Shown one piece after another: positions 44,547 to 52,475 of a stretch of DNA of 58,477 nucleotides. Both the position numbers and the translations under genes were made by a program. The stretch comes from JACNIV01 sp965370415 (GTDB lineage: Bacteria; Cloacimonadota; Cloacimonadia; Cloacimonadales; TCS61). The notes below the pieces were generated by a model. That model did not search any database and was not told where the DNA came from. It saw nothing but the letters and a program-made list of their open reading frames with translations. How positions within the stretch are numbered: the stretch's first letter is position 1; each line of letters starts with the position of its first letter. The DNA lies in assembly GCA_965370415.1 (NCBI GenBank), contig CBDUTJ010000015.1, positions 1-58,477 of the forward strand. Direction: 5' to 3'.

Positions 44547-44957
44547 ATGAAATTATTAATGGTTTATGCAAACGGTTTTGGCTATGAAACAACAACCAAA
44601 ACCTTGGAAGAATATCCTGAAATCAATGAGAAAAAAGAGATTGAACAAGCATTGGTAGGTTTTATTCACATTGAAGAAAAGGATGGAGAAAATCTATCAA
44701 AAGCAGTTACCAAAATGATTAAGAACCTGAAATGGGCAGCAAATAAAAACAATACAAAAAAAATCGTGCTGCACTCTTTTGCTCATCTTTCCGAAAGCAA
44801 AGCCGATCCCAGGATAACTAAAGAAATTTTTGATGCGGCTGAACAAAGACTCCTCAATTCTGATTTTGAAGTCTGGCAAACCCCTTTCGGTTATTTCCTC
44901 GATCTGATAGTCGATGCCCCGGGTTATTCTTTGGCACGAATCTTCAAAGAATTCTAA
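44547..44957 (+). CDS. Free-standing archaeal-type ThrRS editing domain
   Basis: The 136-residue product resembles the tRNA-Thr editing domain found at the N-terminus of archaeal threonyl-tRNA synthetases, a D-aminoacyl-tRNA-deacylase-like fold. The pattern is MKLLMVYANGFGYE, IVLHSFAHLSE near residue 75, and TPFGYFLDLIVDAPGYSLARI near the C-terminus. There is no synthetase domain. It may edit mischarged tRNA in trans or have another role. It abuts the sirtuin gene without a gap. Confidence 0.75.
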   Translation: MKLLMVYANGFGYETTTKTLEEYPEINEKKEIEQALVGFIHIEEKDGENLSKAVTKMIKNLKWAANKNNTKKIVLHSFAHLSESKADPRITKEIFDAAEQRLLNSDFEVWQTPFGYFLDLIVDAPGYSLARIFKEF

Positions 44958-45692
44958 ATGATTGAAAAGGCTGCTGAACTTATCAAAAGTGCTAAACACA
45001 TCACGGCATTCACCGGTGCGGGAATTTCTGTAGAAAGCGGAATTCCTCCGTTTCGAGGAGAAAATGGTTTGTGGAGTAAATTTGATCCCATATTTTTGGA
45101 TATTAACTATTTTCAGCAAAATCCTCTGAAATCGTGGAAATTGATCAAGGAAATTTTCTATGATTTTTTTGGTAAAGCGGAACCGAATATTGCTCACTTT
45201 GCTCTAGCAGAGATGGAAAAATCAGGTTATGTGAATTCTGTTATTACTCAAAATATTGATAATCTTCATCAGGAAGCAAGAAGTAAAAAAGTTTATGAAT
45301 TTCACGGCAATTCCAGAGATTTGATCTGTATAAAGTGCGGAAAAAAGCAACCAGCCCAGGAAACAGATTTTTCTAAATTACCACCCAAATGTGAAAAATG
45401 CGGAACTGTTCTGAAACCCGATTTCGTCTTTTTCGGAGAACCGATTCCCGAACCGGCAAGAACAAATTCCTTTACAGAAACGGAAATAGCTGATGTTTTT
45501 CTGTTAATCGGAACAACAGGTGAAATTATACCTGCTTCCATAATTCCTATCGAAGCAAAAAGGAATAATGTTAAAATAATCGAAGTAAACATCCAATCAT
45601 CTAATTATACAAACACGATTACCGATGTGTTCTTAAAAGGAAAAGCAACTGAAGTAATGAGTAAGTTATTGAAATATCTGGAGGAAAAGTAA
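44958..45692 (+). CDS. cobB: Sir2-type NAD-dependent deacylase
   Basis: The 244-residue product has FTGAGISVESGIPPFRG (residues 18-33), the catalytic block TQNIDNLHQEA and EFHGN, and the four zinc Cys (CIKCGK, CEKCGT). It removes acyl groups from lysine with NAD+. The gene starts right after the editing-domain gene. Class details are not readable. Confidence 0.94.
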   Translation: MIEKAAELIKSAKHITAFTGAGISVESGIPPFRGENGLWSKFDPIFLDINYFQQNPLKSWKLIKEIFYDFFGKAEPNIAHFALAEMEKSGYVNSVITQNIDNLHQEARSKKVYEFHGNSRDLICIKCGKKQPAQETDFSKLPPKCEKCGTVLKPDFVFFGEPIPEPARTNSFTETEIADVFLLIGTTGEIIPASIIPIEAKRNNVKIIEVNIQSSNYTNTITDVFLKGKATEVMSKLLKYLEEK

Positions 45693-45693
45693 G

Positions 45694-46332
45694 ATGAAAA
45701 TAACAATTATTTATGATAATACTACAACAAAAAAAAGTATGATAAAAGATTGGGGATGGTCTTGTTTTATTGAAACGGATAAACAAAACATTCTTTTTGA
45801 TACCGGTGGCAATGGGAAGATCCTTCTGGAAAATCTTGTAAATTTAAATATCGATCCCAAGTCCATTGATGATATTGTAATTTCACATCCCGATTTCGAT
45901 CATATTGGTGGACTTTCTACTTTTTTATCTGCGAATCAGGATGCAGTTATTCATATTCCTATTTCCTTCCATGGAATTCGATATCCAAATGAAGTGAAAT
46001 ACTATGACAAACCAACAAAGATCTATGAAAATATTTTCCTTACCGGTGAATTAGATAAAAGGGAACAATCTTTGGCAATTAAAACAGAAAAAGGATTAAT
46101 TCTGATTATAGGTTGTGGACATCCGGGAGTTAGGGAAATTATCGGTTCGATATCTAAATTCGGAAATGTATTCGCAATTATAGGTGGTTTACACGGATTT
46201 AATGAATTTGAAATTTTGCAAAATATTGAAAAAATCTGCCCTTCTCATTGTACGAAATACAAAGAAAAAATCAAAATGTTATATCCTGACAAATATTTAG
46301 AAGGCGGAGTTGGAGAGATATTTGAGTTTTAA
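45694..46332 (+). CDS. MBL-fold hydrolase
   Basis: The 212-residue product has the metallo-beta-lactamase metal motif SHPDFDHIGG (H, D, D, H), LFDTGG, IIGCGHPG and GGLHGF. It belongs to the group annotated as dihydropterin-phosphate-ribosyl-synthase-like; the true substrate is unknown. It follows the sirtuin gene after 1 nt. Confidence 0.88.
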   Translation: MKITIIYDNTTTKKSMIKDWGWSCFIETDKQNILFDTGGNGKILLENLVNLNIDPKSIDDIVISHPDFDHIGGLSTFLSANQDAVIHIPISFHGIRYPNEVKYYDKPTKIYENIFLTGELDKREQSLAIKTEKGLILIIGCGHPGVREIIGSISKFGNVFAIIGGLHGFNEFEILQNIEKICPSHCTKYKEKIKMLYPDKYLEGGVGEIFEF

Positions 46333-46333
46333 A

Positions 46334-46909
46334 ATGTATACTAAAAAAGAACTTCAGAATTGCAAACTGTGCAATTTATATAAAACGCGTCTTAATGCTT
46401 TAGTCGGAGAAGGCAATAGAAATGCAGATATTATGTTGATTGCACAAGCTCCCGGTGAATTGGAAGATAAAGCAAATAGAATGTTCGTTGGTCCTTCCGG
46501 AAAAATGCTTGATAAATTATTGCAGAATGCCCAAATTTCCCGAGATGAGATTTATATGACAAATTTGATAAAATGTAATCTTCCTCAAAATCGAAGACCA
46601 AAACAAAAGGAAATTAAAGTTTGCTCTAAATACTTAGATGAAGAAATAAACGAAATTGATCCAAAGATATTAGTTCCTCTTGGTTATTATGCAACGAAAT
46701 ATCTTTTTGAAAAATATTCTCTAAGTGAATTTACAAAAAAGGAATTTTCAAAATTGATTGGAAATATATTCCCTGTAGAAAATCGAAAAATATGCCCCTT
46801 ATCTCATCCTGCTTCTTTGCTTTATCATAATGAATTTATTAATAAATTTATTGAGAATTTAAAAAATATTAGAAAGTTTACTCGAAAAAAATTTAAGGAG
46901 GAAAATTAG
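46334..46909 (+). CDS. Family-4-type uracil-DNA glycosylase
   Basis: The 191-residue product has the Fe-S UDG layout: CKLC near residue 10, IAQAPGELEDKANRMFVGPSGKMLD, TNLIKCNLP, and the late CPLSHPASLLYH. The first metal Cys pair and HPAS motif are clear. The ATG at 46334 is taken as the start; a TTG at 46322 with GGAGAG just upstream is an alternative. It follows the MBL gene directly. Confidence 0.85.
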   Translation: MYTKKELQNCKLCNLYKTRLNALVGEGNRNADIMLIAQAPGELEDKANRMFVGPSGKMLDKLLQNAQISRDEIYMTNLIKCNLPQNRRPKQKEIKVCSKYLDEEINEIDPKILVPLGYYATKYLFEKYSLSEFTKKEFSKLIGNIFPVENRKICPLSHPASLLYHNEFINKFIENLKNIRKFTRKKFKEEN

Positions 46910-48067
46910 ATGAATGTATCCAAAAGAGTAAAACAAATCAAAAAATCTGCCATTCATGAAATGACAAGATTATCCAAACAGTATGATGATGTCTCTTTTT
47001 TATCATGGGCAAAACCAACTTCCGGAACACCGCAACATATCAATGATGCAGCTATTTCTGCTATAAAAAATGGATTAGTAGGTGGATATTCACAAAACGA
47101 TGGTTTACCGGAATTAAGAGAAGAAATCGTAAAAAAACTTAAAAGAGATAATAATATCAAAGCCAATATTTCGGAATTGCTGGTAACTGTGGGAGCAATC
47201 GAAGGATTAGCTGCTGCTGTTATGGCAACCATCGATCCCGGAGACGAAGTGATTCTGCCTACCCCTACCTATTCAACTCATATTCGTCAAGTTGAGTTAG
47301 CTTCCGGAAAACCTGTACTCGTTCCTCTTATGGAAGAAAATAATTTTGCCCTGGATATTCAAGCGATCAAGGATGCAATATCTTCCAAAACAAAAGCGAT
47401 TATATATTGCAGTCCCAGCAATCCAACAGGAACTGTTTTCTCTGAGGAACAACTCCGTCAAATAGCTGAAATAGCACTGGAAAATAATTTAACGATCATT
47501 ACAGATGAGGCTTACGAATATTTCGTCTTTGATGATAAAAAGCACTTCAGCATCGCATCTATGCCGGAAATGAAGAAAAATGTTATTAGTACATTTACTT
47601 TTACAAAATCCTATGCAATGACCGGTTGGAGAATAGGTTATTTACATGCAGATGAAGAACTTATTCCACAAATAAAAAAGGCACATATACCATTTGCAAT
47701 TTGTGCTCCTGTTGTTTCTCAATATGCTGCAATTGCTGCTTTAAAAGGCTCTCAAAATTGCATAAAAGAATTTAAAAATCACTATCTGAACACAAGAAAT
47801 CTGATGTGTGAACGACTTGATAATCTTGGTTCTGTATTTGACTATGTCAAACCGGATGGTTCATATCTTATGTTTCCAAAAATTTTACTGAAAGAGGGTA
47901 AAGATTCTATTTCTTTTTGTAAAAATCTTTTAAAAGAAGCTAAAGTTTCCACAACTCCTGGTATAGCTTTTGGACCAACCGGAGAGAGTCATCTCAGGCT
48001 TTCTTTCTGCGTACCAGAAGAAACGATAAATAAAGCTTTTGACAGAATGGAGAACTATTTTAAATAG
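46910..48067 (+). CDS. Class I/II PLP aminotransferase
   Basis: The 385-residue product is a fold-type I aminotransferase, with IYCSPSNPTGTVFSEEQ, ITDEAYEYF, and the PLP lysine in TFTKSYAMTGWRIGY. It is of the aspartate/aromatic group, and the substrate cannot be told. AAGGAGGAA precedes the ATG and it follows the UDG gene with no gap. Confidence 0.93.
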   Translation: MNVSKRVKQIKKSAIHEMTRLSKQYDDVSFLSWAKPTSGTPQHINDAAISAIKNGLVGGYSQNDGLPELREEIVKKLKRDNNIKANISELLVTVGAIEGLAAAVMATIDPGDEVILPTPTYSTHIRQVELASGKPVLVPLMEENNFALDIQAIKDAISSKTKAIIYCSPSNPTGTVFSEEQLRQIAEIALENNLTIITDEAYEYFVFDDKKHFSIASMPEMKKNVISTFTFTKSYAMTGWRIGYLHADEELIPQIKKAHIPFAICAPVVSQYAAIAALKGSQNCIKEFKNHYLNTRNLMCERLDNLGSVFDYVKPDGSYLMFPKILLKEGKDSISFCKNLLKEAKVSTTPGIAFGPTGESHLRLSFCVPEETINKAFDRMENYFK

Positions 48068-48076
48068 AAAAACAAT

Positions 48077-48277
48077 TTGAAACAAAAAGAATGTAAATGG
48101 TATCCATCCTGCCCGTTAAAACATTTTCTAAAGCAAGGTAAATTGGACAAAAAATGGGTAGAAAAATATTGCCATGGAGATTGGATAAAATGTATTCGTT
48201 TTCAAAAAGAGGAAAATGGAATTTATCATCCGGATAATATGTTGCCAAACGGAGAAATAGATGAAAACTTATCTTGA
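48077..48277 (+). CDS. Small Cys-rich protein
   Basis: The 66-residue product has four conserved-looking Cys (C6, C12, C32, C39) in CKWYPSCPLKHF and KYCHGDWIKCIRFQ, followed by HPDNMLPNGEID. The pattern suggests an Fe-S or zinc site. The family is uncharacterised and is sometimes labelled as UDG-like in databases. The start is TTG at 48077, and its end overlaps the DUF89 gene by 17 nt. Confidence 0.7.
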   Translation: MKQKECKWYPSCPLKHFLKQGKLDKKWVEKYCHGDWIKCIRFQKEENGIYHPDNMLPNGEIDENLS

Positions 48278-49118
48278 TTGTCTGCCCTGCTTTATGAACC
48301 AGGCTTTGCGTGCCGGACGCATTGCTACAAACGATGAAAAAAAGATCAAAAAATTATTAGATGAAGTTGGAATGATGATTCCAAAAATTCCAATGGAAAA
48401 TACACCACCGGAAACCGGTGAGATCATCTACAGAAAGATCAGTGAAATAACAGGCAATAAAGACCCGTATCAAAATATTAAAACAAAAAATATCTCTCAC
48501 GCTCTGAATTTATATCCTTCATTAAAAGAAAAAGTTGAAAAATCGGATGACAGACTGCTAACTGCAATCAGAATTGCAATTGCAGGAAACATCATCGATC
48601 TGGGAGTGAATAAAGAATTTGATCTGGTTAATGATGTGGAAAAAATAATGCATCAGGAATTCGCGATTTGCGATTATGATTTCTTTAGACAGGAACTGAA
48701 TAAAGCAAAAGAAATTCTTTATATTGGAGATAATTCCGGAGAAGCTGTGTTCGATAAAATTCTCATCGAAGAACTCGGAAAGCCGGTTATATTCGTGGTG
48801 CGTGAAATTCCAATAATAAACGATATAACCAGGAAAGAAGCTGAACAGATCGGAATCGATAAAATTGCAAAAGTTATTTCTTCCGGTACAACTGCTCCAG
48901 GTACTATTATTAATTTATGTAATGATGACTTCATTAGTAAATTTGAAAATGCGAATATGATAATCAGTAAAGGACAGGGAAATTATGAAGGACTCTCAGG
49001 AGTTGACAGATCTATCTTCTTCCTTTTGAAAGTCAAATGCCCGGTTATCGCCAGAAATGTTGGAGTTAAAGAAAATGATATAGTTTTAAAAGGGAATAAT
49101 ATTAAACAGGGATTATGA
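48261..49118 (+). CDS. DUF89-type damage-control phosphatase
   Basis: The 285-residue product starts with MKTYLDCLPCFMNQALRAG and carries the metal-binding IGDNSGEAVFDK motif, both typical of the DUF89 (ARMT1-like) family. Members remove phosphate from damaged sugar phosphates or metabolites. The CxxC near the N-terminus marks the bacterial/archaeal subgroup. Confidence 0.85.
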   Translation: MKTYLDCLPCFMNQALRAGRIATNDEKKIKKLLDEVGMMIPKIPMENTPPETGEIIYRKISEITGNKDPYQNIKTKNISHALNLYPSLKEKVEKSDDRLLTAIRIAIAGNIIDLGVNKEFDLVNDVEKIMHQEFAICDYDFFRQELNKAKEILYIGDNSGEAVFDKILIEELGKPVIFVVREIPIINDITRKEAEQIGIDKIAKVISSGTTAPGTIINLCNDDFISKFENANMIISKGQGNYEGLSGVDRSIFFLLKVKCPVIARNVGVKENDIVLKGNNIKQGL

Positions 49119-50140
49119 TGTTAGTTGAAGTTCTAAAACATGGTTTAATGATCACCGGTTTTGTTTTCGTGATGATGCTGGTGATAGAATACGTGAATGT
49201 TCAAACCAGGGGAATCTGGCATAGTTTTCTTCAACGCTCGAAATGGATGCAATACATTCTTGCGGCTCTATTGGGAGCTATTCCGGGATGTCTGGGTGCT
49301 TTTACCGTTGTTGCCATGTTCTCACATAACATTGTATCTATCGGAGCTCTTGTTGCTGCAATGATAGCAACCAGTGGAGATGAAGCTTTTGTGATGCTGG
49401 CAATGTTCCCCGATAAGGCAATTCTGATTTTCAGCATCACCTTTTTTATAGGTATCCTGGCAGGAATGATAACTGATGCTGTTTTTCCAAAGATCAAATT
49501 TGCTGCAAAACTGAAATTGCAAAAACTTCCTTTACACGAACAAGAAAAATGTGATTGTTTTCCCGGTAAAGACATTTTGTTGAACCTTAAACACATTTCA
49601 ATGCAGCGTATGCTTTTGATCCTGCTTGTATCAATACTTCTAATAGGGATCAGTATTGGAAGTATCGGACATGATGAGCAGGCATGGATAAAAATCACGA
49701 TTCTGATAACTTCAATGTTTGCTCTTTTTGTTGTTCTCACCGTTCCTGAACATTTTCTGGAAGAACATCTCTGGAACCACATCGCTAAAATACACATTCC
49801 CAGGATATTTGCTTGGACTTTTGGAACTTTGTTGATGATACGAATATTACTTCAATATTGGAACGTACAAAGCTGGATGGAATCTAACTTGTTAATTGTG
49901 CTGTTGGCTGCAGGTTTGGTAGGTTTGATTCCACAGTCCGGTCCACACCTGGTTTTTGTTACATTATTTATACAAGGTTCTATTCCGTTCAGCATACTTC
50001 TGGCCAGCTCTATCGTACAGGATGGACATGGTATGTTACCGCTTCTGGCAGAAAGTAAAAGAACTTTTATTGTAGTTAAGATCATAAATCTGTTAGCAGG
50101 TTTACTTGTTGGATACATGGGGATTATATCCGGATGGTAA
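49115..50140 (+). CDS. Putative manganese/arsenic-type transporter
   Basis: The 341-residue product has about eight to ten membrane segments and two inverted motifs, ALLGAIPGCLGAFTVV and GLVGLIPQSGPHLVF, as in the putative manganese transporter (ArsP_2-like) family. A Cys/His-containing cytoplasmic loop (HEQEKCDCFPGKD) could bind metal. It overlaps DUF89 by 4 nt and the MFS gene by 7 nt. Confidence 0.8.
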   Translation: MMLVEVLKHGLMITGFVFVMMLVIEYVNVQTRGIWHSFLQRSKWMQYILAALLGAIPGCLGAFTVVAMFSHNIVSIGALVAAMIATSGDEAFVMLAMFPDKAILIFSITFFIGILAGMITDAVFPKIKFAAKLKLQKLPLHEQEKCDCFPGKDILLNLKHISMQRMLLILLVSILLIGISIGSIGHDEQAWIKITILITSMFALFVVLTVPEHFLEEHLWNHIAKIHIPRIFAWTFGTLLMIRILLQYWNVQSWMESNLLIVLLAAGLVGLIPQSGPHLVFVTLFIQGSIPFSILLASSIVQDGHGMLPLLAESKRTFIVVKIINLLAGLLVGYMGIISGW

Positions 50141-51318
50141 AAAAGAAAAATAAATTTCAATTTCAAAATGTATTAACTGTTTCCATTGCGCATTTGATGC
50201 ATGATATATATTCATCATTCCTGGCACCTATACTGCCACTATTAATAGATAAACTGGGAATAACTGTTTTCCTGGCTGGATTACTGGATGTAGTCCGAAA
50301 AATTCCAGCTTTGACTAATCCATTTATCGGTCTGATAGCAGACAAGATATGTGTACGTTATTTTATTATACTGGCTCCTGCTATTACCTCTATTGCTATG
50401 AGTTTGCTGGGACTTGCTCCACATTATGTTGTTGTAGTAATTCTTGTTTTTATAGCAGGAATTAGTTCTGCTTTATTTCATGTTCCAGCTCCCGTAATGA
50501 TAAAACATGTATCTTACGATAAGTTGGGCAAAGGTATGAGCTTTTACATGCTTGGTGGAGAACTGGCTCGTACACTTGGTCCTCTCATGATTCTTGGGGC
50601 AATCTCCCTTTGGGGTCTGGCAGGAACATACAGGTTAATTCCATTCGGATTAATTTCTTCAATTATTTTGTTTATCAGATTGAGAAAAATTGAAATTAGA
50701 AAAGATTTTGCTAAGGAAAAAGAAACGGGAGTAAGAAAAACGTTCAGGAAATTGATACCATTTTTTCTTATTATTGCCGGTTTCACTTTTTTCCGTTCTG
50801 CCATGAAAGCAGCATTAACAATCTATCTGCCTACCTATTTAACTGCTCAGGGTTCAAGTTTGTGGACTGCGGGTGCTTCGCTTTCCATTTTGCAATTTGC
50901 CGGAGCTGGAGGAACATTTGTTTCAGGAATTATTTCTGATAAAATCGGCAGAAGAAATTCGCTGCTAATAATTGCTATTGTGAATCCGATCCTAATGTGG
51001 TTGTTCATAAGTGTTCATGGTATTTTTACAATTCCAGTCCTGATCATTACCGGATTCTTCTTGTTTGGAAGCGGTCCTGTGTTGCTGGCATTGGTACACG
51101 ATCTGGATTCCAAACATATGTCTTTTATCAACGGTGTATATATGACAATCAACTTTATTCTAAGTTCTATTATGATCATGCTGGTGGGTATATTTTCTGA
51201 CAAGATAGGGCTTGAACTAACTTATAAGATATCTGCTTTTGTTGCAATTGGCTCTATTCCTTTTGTGTTATTATTACAAAATAAGAAAAATAAAAAATCA
51301 TTAAAAAAATTGTATTAG
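50134..51318 (+). CDS. MFS transporter, Fsr-like
   Basis: The 394-residue product is a twelve-helix MFS protein beginning VSIAHLMHDIYSSFLAPILPLL, which resembles the fosmidomycin-resistance (Fsr) branch. The signature loop ISDKIGRRNSLLI lies in the second half. The substrate is unknown. It is part of the metal cluster by overlap with the preceding gene and an 8-nt gap to a NifX-like gene. Confidence 0.85.
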   Translation: MVKKKNKFQFQNVLTVSIAHLMHDIYSSFLAPILPLLIDKLGITVFLAGLLDVVRKIPALTNPFIGLIADKICVRYFIILAPAITSIAMSLLGLAPHYVVVVILVFIAGISSALFHVPAPVMIKHVSYDKLGKGMSFYMLGGELARTLGPLMILGAISLWGLAGTYRLIPFGLISSIILFIRLRKIEIRKDFAKEKETGVRKTFRKLIPFFLIIAGFTFFRSAMKAALTIYLPTYLTAQGSSLWTAGASLSILQFAGAGGTFVSGIISDKIGRRNSLLIIAIVNPILMWLFISVHGIFTIPVLIITGFFLFGSGPVLLALVHDLDSKHMSFINGVYMTINFILSSIMIMLVGIFSDKIGLELTYKISAFVAIGSIPFVLLLQNKKNKKSLKKLY

Positions 51319-51326
51319 GAGAGATC

Positions 51327-51665
51327 ATGAAAACATTAATCGCTATTCCAACTACAAATGGAAAGCTCAGCCTTCATTTTGGACATTGTGAAAAATTCGT
51401 TATATTTACTACAGATGAAGGTAAGATCGTTAAAGAAGAAGAAGTGGTTACACCAGCACATGAACCCGGTGCCTTTCCAGCCTTTCTCAGAAATCTTGGA
51501 GTGAATGCTATTATTGCCGGAGGGATGGGTAGTAGAGCTCAACAGCTTTTTACTCAGAATGACATTCAAGTAATTATTGGTGTGCAGGAATCAGAACCTA
51601 AAGAGCTTGTGGAGCAATATCTTGTTCAGACTTTACAAAGCGGCGTAAATTTATGTGATCATTAA
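51327..51665 (+). CDS. NifX/NifB-C-like cofactor-binding protein (3)
   Basis: The 112-residue product is a third member of the cofactor-binding family, with LIAIPTTNGKLSLHFGHCEKFVIF and GVNAIIAGGMGSRAQQLF. It contains the HFGHC motif typical of the FeMo-cofactor-binding-like group. It ends the cluster before a terminator. Confidence 0.9.
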   Translation: MKTLIAIPTTNGKLSLHFGHCEKFVIFTTDEGKIVKEEEVVTPAHEPGAFPAFLRNLGVNAIIAGGMGSRAQQLFTQNDIQVIIGVQESEPKELVEQYLVQTLQSGVNLCDH

Positions 51666-51675
51666 TTCAACTGTA

Positions 51676-51700
51676 GGGGCAGCCAGGCTGCCCCATTTAC
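51676..51700 (+). terminator. Hairpin terminator after the metal cluster
   Basis: GGGGCAGCC and GGCTGCCCC form a GC-rich palindrome (51676-51694) followed by ATTTACC. The T-tract is weak, but the stem is very stable and lies right after the last gene. Confidence 0.6.
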
Positions 51701-51767
51701 CTTTATCTATACTTTTTCTTGACACTCATTCCTTAAATTTATTTCCTAATGCCCCGATGGAGATATA

Positions 51768-52475
51768 ATGAGTGAAAAAAATATAGCTATAATCACTGCT
51801 GGTGGAATTGGTAAAAGGCTGATAAGCCCAGCCAAAAAACAATTCATAAAGATAAAAGGTCGTCCTTTGTTATTCTGGACGGTAGATAAATTTGTATTTC
51901 ATGAAGAGATCGATGAAATAATTATTACTTTACCACAAGATGAAATCGACGTATATTCCAAGCTTATTATAAAAGAATATCCACAAAAGAAAATAAAGAT
52001 CATTGCTGGTGGTAATCTGCGACAGGATTCAGTTTATAATGCTCTTCTTGCCTGTCCTAAAGGCACTTCGTACGTTCTTATTCATGACGCTGTGAGACCA
52101 TTTGTTACAAAAAAAGAAATCTCCCAATTACTAATTTTGGTGAAAGAAAAAAAAGCTGTTGTTCCTGTTTCAAAAATGAAAAATACAATTAAAAACATTG
52201 AGAATGGTAAAATCATAAATACTATATCAAGAGAAAAACTGGCAAATGCTTTAACTCCGCAGATTTTTTCTTATGAAATTATCATGGAATGTCATCAGAA
52301 AGCAAGAAACGAAAAATCATATTTTACAGATGATGCGGCTATTTTGGAAAACTTCGGATACGATGTATGGACTTTGGAATGTGGTGAGCATAATTTCAAG
52401 ATCACTGATTCCTACGATCTGAAGATTGCTAGATACATAATTGAAAATGATATTCAAACGGGAGACAATAAATGA
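51768..52475 (+). CDS. ispD: 2-C-methyl-D-erythritol 4-phosphate cytidylyltransferase
   Basis: The 235-residue product has the CTP-binding N-terminus ITAGGIGKRL with PAKKQFIKIKGRPLL, the central LIHDAVRPFV and the late FTDDAAILE block. It makes CDP-methylerythritol in the MEP isoprenoid pathway. Its stop overlaps the GlmS-like gene by ATGA; ispF follows that gene. Confidence 0.95.
   Translation: MSEKNIAIITAGGIGKRLISPAKKQFIKIKGRPLLFWTVDKFVFHEEIDEIIITLPQDEIDVYSKLIIKEYPQKKIKIIAGGNLRQDSVYNALLACPKGTSYVLIHDAVRPFVTKKEISQLLILVKEKKAVVPVSKMKNTIKNIENGKIINTISREKLANALTPQIFSYEIIMECHQKARNEKSYFTDDAAILENFGYDVWTLECGEHNFKITDSYDLKIARYIIENDIQTGDNK

Noticed and set aside
44547..44957. D-Tyr-tRNA deacylase (Dtd)
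   Set aside because: The fold may be related, but the typical bacterial Dtd motifs were not found; the C-terminal block fits the archaeal ThrRS editing domain better.
38782..51665. Nitrogen fixation gene cluster
   Set aside because: NifX/NifB-C-like proteins are present, but none of nifH, nifD, nifK, nifE, nifN or full-length nifB is.
51719..51751. Promoter of ispD
   Set aside because: TTGACA is present but no acceptable -10 lies 16-18 nt downstream.
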